NCBI GenBank assembly: GCA_016703025.1 | Contig: JADJCV010000004.1 | Coordinates: forward strand, 62,001-126,000 | Direction of reading: 5' to 3' | Length of the DNA: 64,000 bases | Origin: Candidatus Avedoeria danica | Lineage (GTDB): Bacteria; Chloroflexota; Anaerolineae; Epilineales; Epilineaceae | In this document: positions 9,441 through 17,647 of the stretch, piece by piece | Position numbering within the stretch: the first letter of the stretch is position 1 | Layout: every line of letters begins with the position of its first letter | The notes under the pieces: model-generated | The model's database searches: none | The model's input: only the letters and a program-made list of their open reading frames with translations | What the model was told of the DNA's origin: nothing | Translations under genes and position numbers: made by a program

Positions 9441-11087
9441 CTACGGCACCTCCCGCGCCCCGATGCTCGGCGGATCGCCGTAGCACGCCCCGACGAGGTC
9501 GCCGGCGACGCCCACGATTCGCATCCCGGCGCGCGCCGCCGGACTGCCGGACTCGATCGCCCCGTCCTGGCCCAACCGCGGGTCGCGGCCGATCACGGCG
9601 CCCTGCTCGGTGACGGGCAGCTGGGGGGCCGATCGCGCCGGAGCGTCCGTTGCGAACCACAGGTTGTTCCGGAACACGAACGTCTCGGGCGCCGTGGCAT
9701 CGCCGACGTTCACCGCGGTCCGCAGCACGCCGGCGCGGAACACGACGACGTTGTTCGCGAACGTGCCGTCGCGTGCCGGCTCGAACGTGAAGCCGTCCGC
9801 CGACCTCGTCTCCTGGAGGATGCGCATCACCCAGCGTCCCGGATCGACGATCGTATTGTGCGCGGCCAGGCAGTCCACGCAGCCGACGAACGCCACCGCC
9901 GCCTCGCTGCCCTCGATCCAGTTGGCGACGACCCGCACGTCGCGCGCTTCGGCGTTCGGTTGCGACGGATCGAGCGGCGGGCGGAAGTACGCGAAGCCCG
10001 TCGAGCCGCCCATGTTCACCGCCCGCCCGCCGGCCCGGACCATCCGGTTCGCCCGGACCTCGATGTCGTTCGATCCGCCTTTCGCCTGTACGGCGTTCCC
10101 CGAGATCTCGTCGAACCGGCTGCGCGCCACCACGGCCGCCCGGACGCCGACCATGTCGATCCCGCTGCCCGACCCGCCGCCGCCGCACCGCCGGAACGCG
10201 CTGTCGCGCACGACGACGTCGCGCAGTCCGGATAGCTTCAGACAGTCCTGGTTCCCGCTGCTGCCGATGTTCCGGATCGCCACGCGCTCGAACGTCAGGT
10301 GGAAGCTCGTCGGGTCGCCTGCGACACTTCCCCCGTCGTCGGCGTTGATCCCGTTCCCGCTCGCCCCCTCCACCACGACGTCGTGGACGACGACAAAGCG
10401 CGCCCGAGTGAGGTGCAGCCCCTCGCCGCTGCCGGCGATGATCGGCGCCTCGGGCCACGGCTCACCGTCGGCGCCCGGTCCCGTGCCCGGCGCGCCGCCG
10501 ATCCAGATCGGGGCGTCGGCCGCCCCAGCCAGGTCGTCGAGGTACGTCCCGCCGTTGTAGCGCCCCGGCGCAAGCCGAATCGCCACACCCGGCGCGGCCT
10601 CCCGCGCCGCCCGCCGCAGCGTCAGGAACGGCCGCTCTGCGCTGCCGTCGCCCGCGCCGTCGTCGCCCCCCGGCGCCACCCGGATGATGCGCGACGGGGA
10701 TTGCCCGTCGTGGAACGAGGACACGGCGCCGCAGGCCGCGGCGACGAGCGGGGTCGGCGTTGCGGTCGGGAGGACGTCGGTCGGGCCGGCCGTCGGCGAC
10801 GGGACGAGCGTCGTTGCGGACGGCGCGGGGGTCGTCGGCGCAACGGTCGCCAGCGCGCGCGTCGGCGGTGCGGTGGGCGCTGCTGGCAGCTGCGACATCT
10901 GCACGATGTCCATCGCCAAAGGCAGATACGCGTAGTCGCGACCCGTGTCCTGGGCGCTCACGCCGACGGACGCCGTCCACGTCGCGTCGCGCCGCTGGAC
11001 GACGAGGGCTGCGAGCCCGACGACGACGCACCCTGCGGCGGTGCGCCGGCTGGTACGCCACCACGGCAGATTCTCCTTGTTCCGCAC
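9441..11087 (-). CDS. Secreted right-handed parallel beta-helix protein (pectate-lyase-like fold)
   Basis: A 548-residue exported protein. The N-terminus has Arg residues and a hydrophobic core (AAGCVVVGLAALVV), then AYLPLAMD, then a Pro/Thr/Ala spacer of about 60 residues. The rest is a beta-helix: the entry segment IRVAPGGDDGAGDGSAERPF and FLTLRRAAREA is typical of DUF1565/pectate-lyase-like proteins, followed by rungs of the form FVVVHDVVVEGASGNGI, VVVRDSAFRRCGG and DIEVRANRMVRAGG. Members of this fold bind or cleave polysaccharides, but no specific lyase site can be asserted. The GTG start at 11087 lacks a good ribosome site; an AAGGAG lies just inside the frame, so the start is uncertain. 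It is convergent with the Ig-repeat gene, 10 bases away. Confidence 0.78.
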   Translation of the reverse strand: MRNKENLPWWRTSRRTAAGCVVVGLAALVVQRRDATWTASVGVSAQDTGRDYAYLPLAMDIVQMSQLPAAPTAPPTRALATVAPTTPAPSATTLVPSPTAGPTDVLPTATPTPLVAAACGAVSSFHDGQSPSRIIRVAPGGDDGAGDGSAERPFLTLRRAAREAAPGVAIRLAPGRYNGGTYLDDLAGAADAPIWIGGAPGTGPGADGEPWPEAPIIAGSGEGLHLTRARFVVVHDVVVEGASGNGINADDGGSVAGDPTSFHLTFERVAIRNIGSSGNQDCLKLSGLRDVVVRDSAFRRCGGGGSGSGIDMVGVRAAVVARSRFDEISGNAVQAKGGSNDIEVRANRMVRAGGRAVNMGGSTGFAYFRPPLDPSQPNAEARDVRVVANWIEGSEAAVAFVGCVDCLAAHNTIVDPGRWVMRILQETRSADGFTFEPARDGTFANNVVVFRAGVLRTAVNVGDATAPETFVFRNNLWFATDAPARSAPQLPVTEQGAVIGRDPRLGQDGAIESGSPAARAGMRIVGVAGDLVGACYGDPPSIGAREVP

Positions 11088-11123
11088 TCTGGTGAAACCC
11101 CGAGCGTGTCCAGCGGTGGCGTA

Positions 11124-11495
11124 CTAGCCACTCGGCGACTCGGCGGAGCCCTGCCCCGACGGCGTCTGACCGGGCGGCAGTTGGCCATGCTGGCCCTGCT
11201 GGGCCTGCGTACGCGCCCGTTGCAGGCTGTCCTGCAGCGCCTGGACGATGGACGGCATCATGTCGCGCGAGATCGCCACGCGCACCTGCGGTCGGATCTT
11301 GAGGCTGTCCGGCAGCTGATCCGTTGTCGTCGGCGGCGTCACGACGCCGAACACGACGAAGAACTCCGGGCCCATGTGCTGGACGAGCACCTGGTTGGCG
11401 TACACGAGCGGCACGTCCTCGCGGTCCTGCCACTCGAGGGGGATGCGGACCTGGAACTGGGGGGACTTCAGGGGTTGGGTCGGGTCGTCGGGCAT
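11124..11495 (-). CDS. DUF3467-like small protein
   Basis: A 123-residue soluble protein. The pattern YANQVLVQHMGPEFFVVFG, then KIRPQVRVAISRDMMPSIVQALQDSL, matches the DUF3467 group, small alpha/beta proteins of unknown role. The C-terminal 30 residues are Gln/Gly/Pro/Ser-rich. I chose the ATG at 11495 (MPDDPTQPLKSP) because the sequence upstream is low-complexity and has no family character. No export signal. It lies between upp and the beta-helix gene on the same strand; nothing suggests a functional link. Confidence 0.6.
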   Translation of the reverse strand: MPDDPTQPLKSPQFQVRIPLEWQDREDVPLVYANQVLVQHMGPEFFVVFGVVTPPTTTDQLPDSLKIRPQVRVAISRDMMPSIVQALQDSLQRARTQAQQGQHGQLPPGQTPSGQGSAESPSG

Positions 11496-11530
11496 GGGTG
11501 GGGGCCTCGTGGGGGGTGGGGTGGTTCGGT

Positions 11531-12187
11531 TCAATCGGCCGATGTGGCGAATTGGCGGTCGCCGGCGTCGCCCAGGCCGGGGACGATGTACCCGGCAGGC
11601 CATGGGTCGTCGCCGCCGGTCAGGCGCGCATCGAGGGCGGCGAGGTGGATGGGTACGGTCGGATGGGCGGCTTGCAGCGCCGCGACGCCCTCGGGCGCGC
11701 CGATCAGGCCGACGAAACGCACGTCCGTCGCCTTGGATCGCTCCATGAGCAGGTCGATCGCCGCGATCGCGCTGCCGGCCGTGGCCAGCATCGGGTCCAG
11801 CACGATGACCGTCGCACCCGCCAGGCTGCGGCCCGACGCGCGGTCGTAATACACGACGGGCCGCAGCGTCGCCTCGTCACGGTAAAGGCCGAGGTGGCGG
11901 ACTTCGGCGTCCGGCAACAGCCCCAGCGCACCGTCCGCCATCCCGAGCCCCGCCCGCAGAATGGGCACGAGGACGATCGGTGCGGCCAGCGCCGTGCCGT
12001 CGACTTGGGCGAGCGGCGTCGCGACACGCACGCCGACCGTGGCGACATCCGCCAACGCGTCGTGCAGCAACAACGCGGTCAATCGCTCCACCAGCCCGCG
12101 AAATGCGGCCGGCGGGGTCGTGGCGTCCCGCAACTGCGTGACGAGCGCACGCACGAGCGGGTGCTGGCTGACGATCAAGCGGCTCAC
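11531..12187 (-). CDS. upp: Uracil phosphoribosyltransferase
   Basis: A 218-residue enzyme that makes UMP from uracil and PRPP (pyrimidine salvage, cytoplasm). Diagnostic segments are VLVPILRAGLGMADG, the PRPP-binding loop LDPMLATAGSAIAAI, and the uracil-binding C-terminus YIVPGLGDAGDRQFAT. The GTG at 12187 is the likely start, since it opens the conserved SRLIVSQHPLVRALVTQLR and is preceded by GGGAG at normal spacing. Length is normal for the family. It is divergent from ruvB with a promoter gap of about 180 bases. Confidence 0.95.
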   Translation of the reverse strand: MSRLIVSQHPLVRALVTQLRDATTPPAAFRGLVERLTALLLHDALADVATVGVRVATPLAQVDGTALAAPIVLVPILRAGLGMADGALGLLPDAEVRHLGLYRDEATLRPVVYYDRASGRSLAGATVIVLDPMLATAGSAIAAIDLLMERSKATDVRFVGLIGAPEGVAALQAAHPTVPIHLAALDARLTGGDDPWPAGYIVPGLGDAGDRQFATSAD

Positions 12188-12267
12188 GGGCGTGCTCCCA
12201 TGCGAATCGGCAACGTGGACAGTGTTCACGGGGGCGGCATCGGTGTCAACTGCCGACCCAGCGCCTG

Positions 12268-12276
12268 TGATATCAT
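12268..12276 (+). promoter_or_regulatory. Extended -10 promoter upstream of ruvB
   Basis: TGA-TATCAT matches the TGN-TANNNT box seen before several genes in this window. It would start RNA about 8 bases on, at the ATG of a 28-codon reading frame (12284-12370) that overlaps the ruvB start as ATGA. No good -35 is visible. Confidence 0.5.
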
Positions 12277-12283
12277 CGCCGCC

Positions 12284-12370
12284 ATGGGAACGTTTGTGCG
12301 CCTGTCCGCCGCTTGGGGCCGCACTCCGCCGGCTCCGACGCCGGCCGCGACCCACGGCCCGCCCGGATGA
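12284..12370 (+). CDS. Possible leaderless 28-codon leader peptide coupled to ruvB
   Basis: An open frame beginning MGTFVRLSAAWGR and ending in a Pro/Ala-rich tail. Its ATG lies 8 bases after the extended -10 box, so it would be the first codon of a leaderless RNA, and its TGA overlaps the ruvB ATG by four bases. Translation of the leader could deliver ribosomes to ruvB. It resembles no known protein and may only be untranslated leader; the evidence is purely positional. Confidence 0.3.
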   Translation: MGTFVRLSAAWGRTPPAPTPAATHGPPG

Positions 12371-13395
12371 CGATCGAACGCGGCCGCGCCGTCACCCCCG
12401 AGCGCCTGCCCGAGGACCTCGCCGAGCCGTCCCTTCGGCCGCGCCGCCTGGCGGAGTACATCGGCCAGGATCGCCTTCGCCAGAACCTCAGCATCCTCAT
12501 CGAAGCCGCCCAGGCCCGCGCCGAGCCGTTGGACCACGTCCTGTTCTACGGTCCGCCCGGCCTCGGCAAGACGACGCTGGCGAACATCCTGGCCCATGAG
12601 ATGGGCGTCAAGATCAAGACGACCGCCGGCCCCGCCATCGAACGCGCCGGCGACCTTGCGGCGATCCTGACGAACCTCGGCCAGGGCGACGTCCTGTTCA
12701 TCGACGAGATCCACCGCCTCCGCCGCGACGTCGAGGAGGTCCTCTACTCCGCCATGGAGGACTTCGCGCTCGACATCATCGTCGGCAAGGGGCCGTCCGC
12801 GCGCAGCATCCGCCTCAGCCTCCCCCCGTTCACCATCGTCGGCGCCACCACCCGCCCCGCCATGCTCGCCGCTCCGCTCCGCGACCGCTTCGGCGCCGTC
12901 TACCGCCTGGACTTCTACGACGCCGCCGCCATGGAGCAGATCGTCACCCGCGGCGCGGAGGTCCTCCGCATCCCGATCACGGCCCCCGGCGCCGTCCTGA
13001 TCGCCAAGCGCGCCCGCGGCACCCCCCGCGTCGCCCTCCGCCTGCTCCGCCGCGTCCGCGACTACGCCGAGGTCCGCGCCGCCGGACGGATCGAGGACGT
13101 CGTCGCCGACGAGGCGATGCGGCTCATGGAGATCGACGACCTCGGCTTGGACGACCTCGACCGCCGCGTGCTCGAGACGATGATCCTCAAGTTCGGCGGC
13201 GGCCCCGTCGGCCTGGAGACGATCGCCGCCAGCATCGGCGAGGAGGCGGACACGATCGAGGACGTCGTCGAACCTTACCTCCTCCAGCTCGGCTTCCTGG
13301 ACCGGACCCCGCGCGGTCGCGTCGCCACCGAGCATGCCTACCGCCACTTGGGGATTCAACCGACACCGAAGGCCGGACAGGTCCCGCTGTTCTAA
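12367..13395 (+). CDS. ruvB: Holliday junction branch-migration helicase subunit RuvB
   Basis: A 342-residue AAA+ motor that, with RuvA, drives branch migration of Holliday junctions. Walker A is YGPPGLGKTT, Walker B LFIDEIHRL, sensor 1 IVGATTRPAML, and the arginine finger lies in LRDRFG. The C-terminal winged helix ends KFGGGPVGLETIAASIGEE followed by EPYLLQLGFLDRTPRGR. Length is normal. The ATG at 12367 matches the family N-terminus (EDLAEPSLRPRRLAEYIGQD). ruvA and ruvC are not adjacent. Confidence 0.97.
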   Translation: MTIERGRAVTPERLPEDLAEPSLRPRRLAEYIGQDRLRQNLSILIEAAQARAEPLDHVLFYGPPGLGKTTLANILAHEMGVKIKTTAGPAIERAGDLAAILTNLGQGDVLFIDEIHRLRRDVEEVLYSAMEDFALDIIVGKGPSARSIRLSLPPFTIVGATTRPAMLAAPLRDRFGAVYRLDFYDAAAMEQIVTRGAEVLRIPITAPGAVLIAKRARGTPRVALRLLRRVRDYAEVRAAGRIEDVVADEAMRLMEIDDLGLDDLDRRVLETMILKFGGGPVGLETIAASIGEEADTIEDVVEPYLLQLGFLDRTPRGRVATEHAYRHLGIQPTPKAGQVPLF

Positions 13396-13405
13396 GGAGC
13401 ACTCC

Positions 13406-14452
13406 ATGATCGAGCCACCGAACATCCCGACCTGGGTGCAGCACCTCGGGACGTTCCTCCTGGTCGCAAGCCCGAGCCTGGTGCTCGTCGTCGCCTACGC
13501 CGTGGACAAAGACGCGCGCGGCTTGCGGCCGTGGCTGTACGGCGCCCTCGCGCTGGCCGACGTCGGCGCGTTCGGACTGGGCGGGTTGTTCGCGCTGACC
13601 GGCATGCTGACAGGGCTGCAGGGCATCGAATCCGCGCCCGCGCTGGGGGACGGCTTCACGTCCGCCTTCCTCAGCCTCGGCATCTGGACGATGGGCACGG
13701 CCGTCGTTGCCCTCGTCCTCCTCTTGCCCCCCGTCCGCCGCGTCCTCGCCCGCCTCATCCCGATCGACCCGACGCGCGTCGTCCACGCCGTCGCGCTGCA
13801 ACTCGCTGCGCTCACGGTGTGGGTCAGCGGCGCGATCGCGATCTTCATGCCCGTCCTGATGGCCGACCCGGAGGGCATGGCACAGATCGGCGAGGCGACG
13901 GCGCAGGCCGGCCTCACCGGCCTGTGGGTCCAGAACGCGGCGTTCGTCGTCCTCAGCGTCCTCGGCGTCGGCGCGCTCGTGCAGCGCGACTGGCGCGCCA
14001 CGCTCGAACGCCTCGGCCTCACGCAGGCCGTCTCGCTCAAGTGGTGGATCGGCGGCGCCGCCCTCGCCCTCATCGTCGCCGTCGCCACGGACCAGCTCTG
14101 GACGATGCTCGACCCGGCCGGCGCGGCCGAACTCGGCAAGCTCTCCGATCAGCTGTTCGGCCCGCTCATCGCCAGCGGCGGCATCGCGGCCGCGTTGACG
14201 ATCGGCCTCGCGCCCGGGATCGGCGAGGAGCTCCTCTTCCGCGGCGCCGCCCAGCCGCGCTTCGGCCTGATCGCAACGTCGCTGCTCTTCGCCGCGGTCC
14301 ACACGCAGTACACCATCTCGTGGGCGCTCGTGCAGATCCTGATCGTCGGCCTGATCCTCGGCACCGTCCGCAACCGCGCCGGGACGCGGACGGCCATCCT
14401 GGTGCACGCGACGTTCAACGCGGCGCAGGTGTTGTTGTCGTTGTATGGGTGA
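13406..14452 (+). CDS. CPBP-family intramembrane protease (CAAX-like)
   Basis: A 348-residue membrane protein with about eight hydrophobic segments. The last third has the CPBP/Abi signature: GIGEELLFRGAAQPRFG (EExxxR), FAAVHTQY with a histidine, and HATFNAAQV with the second His and Asn. Such proteins are glutamate-type intramembrane proteases; bacterial members act in peptide maturation or self-immunity, but no substrate is apparent here. The ATG at 13406 has AAGGAG eight bases upstream, 10 bases after the ruvB stop, so it is probably cotranscribed with ruvB. Confidence 0.85.
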   Translation: MIEPPNIPTWVQHLGTFLLVASPSLVLVVAYAVDKDARGLRPWLYGALALADVGAFGLGGLFALTGMLTGLQGIESAPALGDGFTSAFLSLGIWTMGTAVVALVLLLPPVRRVLARLIPIDPTRVVHAVALQLAALTVWVSGAIAIFMPVLMADPEGMAQIGEATAQAGLTGLWVQNAAFVVLSVLGVGALVQRDWRATLERLGLTQAVSLKWWIGGAALALIVAVATDQLWTMLDPAGAAELGKLSDQLFGPLIASGGIAAALTIGLAPGIGEELLFRGAAQPRFGLIATSLLFAAVHTQYTISWALVQILIVGLILGTVRNRAGTRTAILVHATFNAAQVLLSLYG

Positions 14453-14546
14453 ATGGGGCGGCGGGCGACGGCGACGTTGGGCGGCAATGCGATCGGGTGG
14501 GCGGGATACGGGAAGGTGAAGCCCGAGGGCAGAACGTGGCGCCCGC

Positions 14547-14567
14547 GGGCACCCACGAGGGGTGCCC
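14547..14567. terminator. Hairpin GGGCACCC/GGGTGCCC at a gene end
   Basis: Perfect 8-bp arms with a 5-base loop. The 3' edge (GTGCCCCTAC) carries the TAG stop of the minus-strand lipoprotein gene. It belongs to the GTAGGG...CCCTAC hairpin family also found at 33967-34040, 40646-40687 and 47894-47913. It lies between convergent genes, so it can end both transcripts. Confidence 0.5.
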
Positions 14568-15263
14568 CTACCGCATGGGGACGAGCTTGGAGGCGAGGTC
14601 GAGGAGTTCGTCCTTCGTGAACGTCGTCGTCTTCATCCGCAGCCGCGTCCCGCCGTTGTCCCACGTGAGGACGTGTTGCTCCCGCAGCGTCCAGAGCTTG
14701 GCGGGTGCGCCGCCGACCGTGACGTCGGTCGCCTCGCCCTCCTCCGTCATCTCCGCGCCTTCCTTGACCGCCCACTGCGTCAGGGTGAACACCTTGGCGA
14801 AGTTCAGCGTGACGATCGTTCGCGCCTGCGGCAGCGTGGGGTCGCCGTCGCCGTCGCGTGCCGTCACCCAGTGGTAGCTGAACTGATCGTCGGGGCTCTC
14901 GCTCGGCAGCTCGAACAACGGCATCGTCGCCGACGTCAGGAGCTCCTCGCGCTTGACCCTCTTCGAAGACACCTGCTGCTCCGGCCGTTCCGGCAGCGGC
15001 GAATCCGTCGGGCGATCGGCGGTGCCGCTGGAGATCATCCCGACCGCCGCAGAATCCGTCACCGACTCCCCGGCGCCCACCTCGCCGCCGCCCGCCGCAC
15101 CGCCGCCCGCCGCATCGCTCTCCGCCGCCGGAGCGTTCGCCGCGCCGCCATCGGCCGCCGGCGCCGCGGCATCGTCGCCGCCCGTGGTGCCGCACGCGGC
15201 CACGGTCAGCAGCAGCACGGTCAACGTCGGCATCGCCATTCTCGCCACACGCTTGCAGATCAT
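14568..15263 (-). CDS. Lipoprotein of unknown function
   Basis: A 231-residue predicted lipoprotein. The signal MICKRVARMAMPTLTVLLLTVAACG has a lipobox cysteine at about residue 24. An Ala/Gly-rich spacer of about 60 residues follows, then a soluble domain (about residues 95-231) with YHWVTARDGDGDPTLPQART, TIVTLNFAKVFTLTQWAV and LWTLREQHVLTW. I do not recognise the domain. The ATG at 15263 has GAGGAG upstream. A TATAAT box on this strand at 15427-15422 is the likely promoter. Confidence 0.65.
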   Translation of the reverse strand: MICKRVARMAMPTLTVLLLTVAACGTTGGDDAAAPAADGGAANAPAAESDAAGGGAAGGGEVGAGESVTDSAAVGMISSGTADRPTDSPLPERPEQQVSSKRVKREELLTSATMPLFELPSESPDDQFSYHWVTARDGDGDPTLPQARTIVTLNFAKVFTLTQWAVKEGAEMTEEGEATDVTVGGAPAKLWTLREQHVLTWDNGGTRLRMKTTTFTKDELLDLASKLVPMR

Positions 15264-15421
15264 CGCCTTGTCTCCTCGTCGCACGCGCAACCGGCGGTTC
15301 GGCCTCAACGGACGCCGCCGGGCGGGGAATCGAATGTTCGTTCAAGATCACGGCACGGCGGCCCGGACGGCGCATGTGCAGTGTGACCGGCCAGAGGCTA
15401 GCCGGCCGACATGAGAGGGCG

Positions 15422-15427
15422 ATTATA
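15422..15427 (-). promoter_or_regulatory. TATAAT -10 box for the lipoprotein gene
   Basis: A perfect TATAAT on the minus strand, in the divergent gap between the lipoprotein gene and the AIR-synthase-like gene. The leader would be about 150 bases. No convincing -35 element is visible. Confidence 0.4.
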
Positions 15428-15467
15428 CAGAGATCGGCGTGTTCTGTGCTTCGCCGCGCGCCGTGCA

Positions 15468-15476
15468 TGCTACGAT
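15468..15476 (+). promoter_or_regulatory. Extended -10 promoter giving a leaderless transcript
   Basis: TGC-TACGAT ends 6 bases before the GTG start at 15483, so the RNA would begin at or beside the start codon. There is no Shine-Dalgarno sequence between them, which fits a leaderless message. Confidence 0.5.
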
Positions 15477-15482
15477 GCCGCC

Positions 15483-16211
15483 GTGAACGCCCCATCCCGT
15501 GCCCGCGGCGCGGTCGAACCGATCGTCGACCCCCCCGCTCTCCCCGCGGCCCGCATCCTCCGCCTTCGCGTCGCCGCGGCCGGACTGCCGCCGGACACCG
15601 CGCGGCCCGGCGCGGCGCGGCCGGGCGAGTCGATCGTCCTCGTCGGGGGGATCGGGCGCGGGGGGGCGGCGGTCCTGGCGGCTGCGTGCGGCGCATGGCT
15701 CGGCCGCCGCGTGCCGCCGGCCGACCTCGTGCAGGCCGCGGGCTGGCCCGACGGACCGGGTTGGGATGTCGCCGCCATCGCCGCGCGCCTCGACTCGCTG
15801 GCCGCCGCCGGGAACGACCATCCCGCGCTCGGCGCCAGCGTCGCCCTCGGCGACGGCGGCCTCGCGCGTGCTTGCCATGCCATCGCTCGTGCCTCCGACG
15901 CCGGGCTGTGGATCGATGCCGGGACGGTGCCGCTTCACGCCGCCACCGCCCGCATCTGTGATGCGCTCGGCCTGAACCCGCTCGAGGTCCAGTCGGGCGG
16001 CGCGCTGCTTGCCACGGCAATGCCCTCCGTCGCCCGCACTTGCGTCGAGCAGCTGTCCGCAGACGGGTTCGATGCCGTGATCGTCGGCAAGGTCGTCGCC
16101 GGCCCTGCTTCCGTCACGCTGGCCATGGGCGGCACGCAGCGGCCGCTCGGATGTCCGGAGCGCGACGCGGTCGATGCGATCCTCGGCGTCGAACCACCGG
16201 CTGCCGCGTAG
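15483..16211 (+). CDS. AIR-synthase C-terminal-like protein (HypE/ThiL/SelD superfamily), N-terminal half missing
   Basis: A 242-residue protein. Residues from about 95 onward match the C-terminal domain of the PurM/HypE/ThiL superfamily: ALGDGGLARACHAIARASDAG, then LWIDAGTVPLHAATARICDALGLNPLEVQSGG cut here as two adjacent segments, then VGKVVAGPASVTLAMGGTQ. It looks closest to HypE. The N-terminal ATP-binding domain is absent; the first 90 residues are Pro/Ala-rich with a short glycine-rich stretch (VLVGGIGRGGAAVLAAA). There are no hyp or pur genes nearby. It may be a regulatory or binding relic of the fold. The GTG start is chosen from the promoter position and lack of homology upstream. 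Confidence 0.6.
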   Translation: MNAPSRARGAVEPIVDPPALPAARILRLRVAAAGLPPDTARPGAARPGESIVLVGGIGRGGAAVLAAACGAWLGRRVPPADLVQAAGWPDGPGWDVAAIAARLDSLAAAGNDHPALGASVALGDGGLARACHAIARASDAGLWIDAGTVPLHAATARICDALGLNPLEVQSGGALLATAMPSVARTCVEQLSADGFDAVIVGKVVAGPASVTLAMGGTQRPLGCPERDAVDAILGVEPPAAA

Positions 16212-16219
16212 CGAATGAA

Positions 16220-17614
16220 CTACCCGTCGTCCCGCCGGAACTGCAGCGGCGGCCGCACGGCGTCGTCGCCAACGCCGTCGTCCGGTCGCTGCGGGTAGCG
16301 GAACGGGGTCAGCGCCAGCCGGACGCGGTCGAGCTTCAGGCTGCCGGCCTCGGGCGGCGGGGCGACGTCGGTCACCGTCACCTCGAGCGAGAGCTCGCCG
16401 ACCTCGAGGACGGTCTGGGCGCCCGGGACGGCGGGCAGGATCTGGCGATCCCGCAGCAGCGCGCGCAAGTGGGCCTCCTGGCTGGCGGCCTGCGCCAGCA
16501 CCGCCACCTTCGGCGGGCTGGCCGCCTCGCCGGTCACGTCGCGGTCATACAGCCAGACGTCGAGCGAGGTCAGGCTGCCGACCTTGCGCGCCTGGATGTT
16601 GATGCTGGCCGAGAGGCCCTCGCGCTCGTCGTACACCAGCCACGTCTGGTAGAAGTGCTCGTCCGCGCCGTCGTACAGGACGGACGCCGTCCCGCCGAAG
16701 TCGAGCTTCCCCGGTCCGAGGCCGGCCTCGCCTGAGCGCTGCCACGGCGCGCGGGGCAGCGGCACGGAGGCCGTATCGTCCGGCGGGAGCTCGGGCAGGT
16801 GGAGCCGGCCGGTGCGCTGGGGTGCCGCGCGCGTCGCGGATGTCTGCGCCTGCGTGTCTGACGGCGGCCCATCCGGCGACAACGGGTCGAACGCCGGCGA
16901 ACCGTCCGCGTCCTCCAGCAACAGCGCCCCGGTTTCACCCGGCGCCCCGTCGCCCGTGGCGCGTTCGTGCGCCGCCAAGCGGGCACGGCGGCGCGCCTTG
17001 GCGCGCGCGCGGGCGTCGTCCAGCGACGCGCGGGGCTGGCGCAGGACGGCGAGGGCGAGGCCGGTGAGCGCGAGGAGCGCCACGAGGCCCAGCCAGAACG
17101 ACGGCCGCGTGAGCCGCTGCAGCGCCCCGCCCCGCACCGGCGCCGTCGTCGTCGTGACGATGCCCGTCGCGCGGACGGCGGTCGGCACGCCGGCGTCCAG
17201 TCGCCCCACCGCGGCCAGCCCCTTGGCCAGCTGGCGCGCGTTCTCGGCGGCCACCGGATCCGCGCCGTCGGCACCTTGGGTGCTCAGCACGGCGGCCAGC
17301 GTCGGGGCGGGGAAGGACGCCAGTCGTTCGGCGGCGAGTTCGGCGTCCGGCCGGCGCACGTACGCGTCCGCGACAAGGCGAACGTAGGTCGCGCGGTCGG
17401 CGGCGGTCAGATCGACCGGCAGCGCGTCCGTCCAGGCCACGGGCCAGAGCCACCAGCCGATGACGAGCCAGCCGAGGAGCACGCCGACGGCGAACGGCCA
17501 GCCCCACGCGGGCGGCGGCGCGAAGCGGACGCGTGTCCGCGCCGTGGCCGGCGGCCCGTCGCCCTCATCGTCATACCCTTGGCTCAGGCGCTCGAGCTCG
17601 GTCGCATCGTCCAT
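16220..17614 (-). CDS. Two-span membrane protein of unknown function
   Basis: A 464-residue protein. After a charged N-terminus, residues about 38-62 form a transmembrane span (WPFAVGVLLGWLVIGWWLWP). A helical extracytoplasmic region of about 110 residues follows (DRATYVRLVADAYVRRPD), then a second span (LGLVALLALTGLALAVL). The long cytoplasmic tail has a basic stretch, a Pro/Ser/Thr spacer and a C-terminal beta-rich domain (FYQTWLVYDEREGLSASINI, TVLEVGELSLEVTVTD). I do not know the family. The ATG at 17614 has GGAGGA at good spacing. It lies just downstream of the M24 peptidase gene on the same strand. Confidence 0.65.
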   Translation of the reverse strand: MDDATELERLSQGYDDEGDGPPATARTRVRFAPPPAWGWPFAVGVLLGWLVIGWWLWPVAWTDALPVDLTAADRATYVRLVADAYVRRPDAELAAERLASFPAPTLAAVLSTQGADGADPVAAENARQLAKGLAAVGRLDAGVPTAVRATGIVTTTTAPVRGGALQRLTRPSFWLGLVALLALTGLALAVLRQPRASLDDARARAKARRRARLAAHERATGDGAPGETGALLLEDADGSPAFDPLSPDGPPSDTQAQTSATRAAPQRTGRLHLPELPPDDTASVPLPRAPWQRSGEAGLGPGKLDFGGTASVLYDGADEHFYQTWLVYDEREGLSASINIQARKVGSLTSLDVWLYDRDVTGEAASPPKVAVLAQAASQEAHLRALLRDRQILPAVPGAQTVLEVGELSLEVTVTDVAPPPEAGSLKLDRVRLALTPFRYPQRPDDGVGDDAVRPPLQFRRDDG

Positions 17615-17647
17615 CGCCGTTCCTCCGGTCATGCTCGGCCGCCGCGC

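Noticed and set aside
15483..16211. Complete HypE hydrogenase maturation protein
   Set aside because: The N-terminal ATP-binding half and the C-terminal PRICG cysteine are absent, and no hyp or hydrogenase genes are near.
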